Source: Deltaproteobacteria bacterium (lineage in GTDB: Bacteria > Desulfobacterota > UBA8473). From it: a DNA stretch of 8,004 nt. The position numbers were made by a program, and so were the translations under genes. The stretch covers positions 1 to 8,004 of the forward strand of contig JAUXHQ010000067.1 of assembly GCA_030621455.1 (NCBI GenBank), given 5' to 3'. Shown piece by piece: positions 6,840 through 8,004 of the stretch. Numbering within the stretch: position 1 is the first letter of the stretch; every line of letters begins with the position of its first letter. The notes beneath the pieces were generated by a model. That model saw only the letters and a program-made list of their open reading frames with translations. It made no database searches and had not been told where the DNA came from.

Positions 6840-7106
6840 AATCGATGGGAAAGCATAGAAGGTACGCAAATGACTGAAACTGACCCGGAGAAACGCATAT
6901 TGTCTCTCCCTTATGGATTTGGCGAGATGCTACTCCGGTAGCGGAGATGAAATCATTATCGTTGAAATTCTTTAGATGACGTCAGAGTGTGTCCACAACA
7001 ATATCACCACTTAAAACGGGACTACTGAATACATTAAGGTTGCGTAACATCAAAATTTTTGTTAAGATTTTCGGTACCCTTCCATTTTCGGTTTACACTT
7101 TATAAG
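6840..7106. other. Gap upstream of ald and the MITE-like element
   Basis: No convincing gene. Two short overlapping plus-strand frames are present: 6870-6941 (MTETDPEKRILSLPYGFGEMLLR) and 6913-6975 (MDLARCYSGSGDEIIIVEIL). They could be frameshifted pieces of one small lost gene. A short hairpin CTCCG-GTAG-CGGAG lies at 6933-6946. ATTTTCGGT occurs twice (7067-7075 and 7084-7092) just before the element, and TATAAG (7101-7106) could be a -10 for the last gene, but no good -35 accompanies it. Confidence 0.35.
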
Positions 7107-7110
7107 CTTG

Positions 7111-7313
7111 TTCGGAGTTCCGCCTATAGGTTTTCAGATATTAAATTTCACAAGGCCAGCGGAAGGAATCCGCGTAAGTCATACGTTGTGGTACGTCGTC
7201 GTGGATTCCGACCGATAACGCAGTGAAATTTAATATATGGAAATCTATATAATCGGTTTCAGAAAAGGAACGCCTCAGCCGTCCTTCGAATCGCTTAAAG
7301 GCGGAACCCCAAA
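7111..7313. mobile_element. MITE-like non-autonomous element, 203 bp, with terminal inverted repeats
   Basis: The ends are inverted copies: TTCGGAGTTCCGCC (7111-7124) against TTTGGGGTTCCGCC (7313-7300 on the minus strand), 12 of 14 matching. CTTG lies directly outside both ends (7107-7110 and 7314-7317), as a 4-bp target-site duplication would. Inside, 7125-7249 forms one long imperfect hairpin, and 7265-7286 can form a weaker AAGGA/TCCTT stem. There is no transposase. This fits a miniature inverted-repeat element mobilised in trans, or a repeated structured intergenic element. The right end abuts the GAGGT ribosome binding site (7317-7321) of the next gene. No second copy occurs in this window, so repetition in the genome is not shown. 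Confidence 0.55.
7125..7249. repeat. Long hairpin core with 27-base arms
   Basis: All pairings share one centre at 7187. ATATTAAATTTCAC (7138-7151) pairs perfectly with GTGAAATTTAATAT (7223-7236). Outward pairing continues to 7125/7249 with one mismatch and two wobbles. After a partly unpaired region, GGAATCC (7165-7171) pairs with GGATTCC (7203-7209). A local alternative hairpin GCGGA-AGGAA-TCCGC (7159-7173) is also possible. Transcribed from either strand it would give a stable stem-loop RNA. As DNA it could extrude as a cruciform. Confidence 0.7.
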
Positions 7314-7329
7314 CTTGAGGTAACAAAAG

Positions 7330-8004
7330 ATGCAAACAGCAGAGATAAAGAAGAAATTAGAAGATGTATTCGACAACAGACAGGCCAGTGTGCTTTCAGA
7401 GGTAATAACCGATGCATACAGTGACCTTGTCAAAACCGGTGATTTCAATGAGCTTAAAGGAATAGTGAAAGATCTTGCGGAGGCTCAGAAAAGGACTGAA
7501 GTCAGGATGGGGGAGCTGTCTGAAGCTCAGAAAAGGACTGAAGTCAAGATGGGAGAGCTGTCTGAAGCTCAGAAAAGGACTGAAGTCAAGGTAGGTGAGC
7601 TTGCCGATGAGATGAAGGTCCTTGCAATAGGTCTTGATAATACGAGGGGAGATGTTGGCGGTTTATCGAGGAGCGTGAGTTATGCCCTTGAGAACGAAGT
7701 ATACAGAATGATCCCTAAGTTATTGAAAGACCGCTGCGGTATTGACCTTGATGAAAGGCTGATAAGGGCTGATATCGGAGGTAAGGAGATAAATATATTC
7801 GGCAGGGGTAAAAAGAATGGAGGGGAACTGTTGATAGTGGGGGAGGTGAAGTTAAGGCTCGATGAGAGAAGGAGAAAGAAGAGGGATGATGTGTTTAAGG
7901 AGTTGGATGAGAAGGTAGAGGCAGTGTTGAGCGAGTATGAGGGAGAGAAGGTCTTGAGGGTGCTGGTAACGCATTATGCAACAAATGGGTTTCTCAAGAA
8001 GGCA
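7330..8004 (+). CDS. Coiled-coil protein with PD-(D/E)XK nuclease-like C-terminal domain, partial
   Basis: The frame is open from ATG 7330 to the window end (225 codons, no stop), so the C-terminus is missing. GAGGT (7317-7321) is eight bases before the ATG. Residues 1-50 are helical and charged. Residues 51-92 are three 14-residue repeats (EAQKRTEVKMGELS type). Residues 93-118 continue as a predicted helix. The C-terminal part shows the pattern of a restriction-endonuclease-like fold: Glu122 (ALENEVYR), Glu153 (GGKEINIFGRG), then Glu172-Val-Lys174 (LLIVGEVKLRL), then a basic helix (RRRKKRDDVFKELDEKVEAV). This architecture, a variable coiled coil followed by a PD-(D/E)XK-like domain, resembles DUF3782-type proteins. 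Some of these carry misleading names from coiled-coil similarity. Where many nucleases have D there is N155 (EIN), so activity is uncertain. Role unknown; possibly a DNA- or RNA-linked accessory function. Confidence 0.75.
   Translation, partial: MQTAEIKKKLEDVFDNRQASVLSEVITDAYSDLVKTGDFNELKGIVKDLAEAQKRTEVRMGELSEAQKRTEVKMGELSEAQKRTEVKVGELADEMKVLAIGLDNTRGDVGGLSRSVSYALENEVYRMIPKLLKDRCGIDLDERLIRADIGGKEINIFGRGKKNGGELLIVGEVKLRLDERRRKKRDDVFKELDEKVEAVLSEYEGEKVLRVLVTHYATNGFLKKA
7480..7605 (+). repeat. Three tandem 42-bp repeats inside the coiled-coil gene
   Basis: Copies at 7480-7521, 7522-7563 and 7564-7605 keep the reading frame and encode EAQKRTEVRMGELS, EAQKRTEVKMGELS and EAQKRTEVKVGELA. The first two copies differ at only a few bases and the third diverges toward its end. 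Fourteen residues equals two heptads, so gain or loss of a unit would lengthen or shorten a helical rod without shifting frame. Confidence 0.9.

Noticed and set aside
6913..6975. Short plus-strand frame ending in SGSGDEIIIVEIL
   Set aside because: The C-terminal peptide looks protein-like, but it has only 20 codons from an ATG with no ribosome binding site. At most it is a relic.
7111..7313. Retron msr-msd or group II intron as explanation for the palindromic element
   Set aside because: No reverse transcriptase is encoded in the window, and no conserved domain V-like end or other intron signature is visible.
7141..7335. Minus-strand open frame of 64 codons across the MITE-like element
   Set aside because: It covers most of the palindromic element, and its open frame is probably incidental. 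It has no good ribosome binding site and I recognise no family.

Overview
The window looks like chromosomal DNA from an anaerobic or microaerophilic bacterium, possibly Nitrospirota or a deltaproteobacterial lineage. That guess rests on gene content (a YeiH-type exporter, an ADP-forming acyl-CoA synthetase fused to an acetyltransferase, and alanine dehydrogenase) and moderate GC. It cannot be confirmed from the sequence alone. Genes are fairly widely spaced, with several 200-600 base gaps.

Layout: positions 1-123 hold reiterated A-rich short leader-like ORFs. They precede an 81-residue protein (124-369) of unknown function whose N-terminal half resembles the HicB/DUF1902 beta-hairpin-plus-helix pattern. 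A 492-residue membrane protein of the YeiH/UPF0324 'putative sulfate exporter' family follows (449-1927). The gap 1928-2201 has a G-quadruplex motif on the minus strand and a sigma70-like promoter. The 895-residue three-part enzyme (2202-4889) comes next: CoA-binding/ligase alpha part, ATP-grasp beta part and C-terminal GNAT domain, with both histidines expected for ADP-forming catalysis present. The gap 4890-5122 contains a strong inverted repeat (5024-5074) with an 8-nt expansion in one arm. On the minus strand, 5123-5564 holds a decayed double helix-turn-helix gene, interrupted by a frameshift and an in-frame TGA. Next to it, also on the minus strand, is an intact alanine dehydrogenase gene (start best placed at 6699). 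The rest of the window has no convincing gene until a partial coiled-coil/PD-(D/E)XK-like protein (7330 to the window end) carrying three tandem 42-bp repeats.

The most unusual non-coding object is a 203-bp MITE-like element at 7111-7313. It has 14-bp terminal inverted repeats, flanking CTTG direct repeats, and a core that folds as one long hairpin (7125-7249). It ends just before the ribosome binding site of the last gene.

Metabolically, alanine dehydrogenase (pyruvate-alanine interconversion) and the ADP-forming acyl-CoA synthetase (acetyl-CoA to acetate plus ATP, or the reverse) both sit at the pyruvate/acetyl-CoA node. They are convergently transcribed with a pseudogene between them, so any functional link is inference. 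I found no CRISPR array, tRNA, rRNA or complete insertion sequence.
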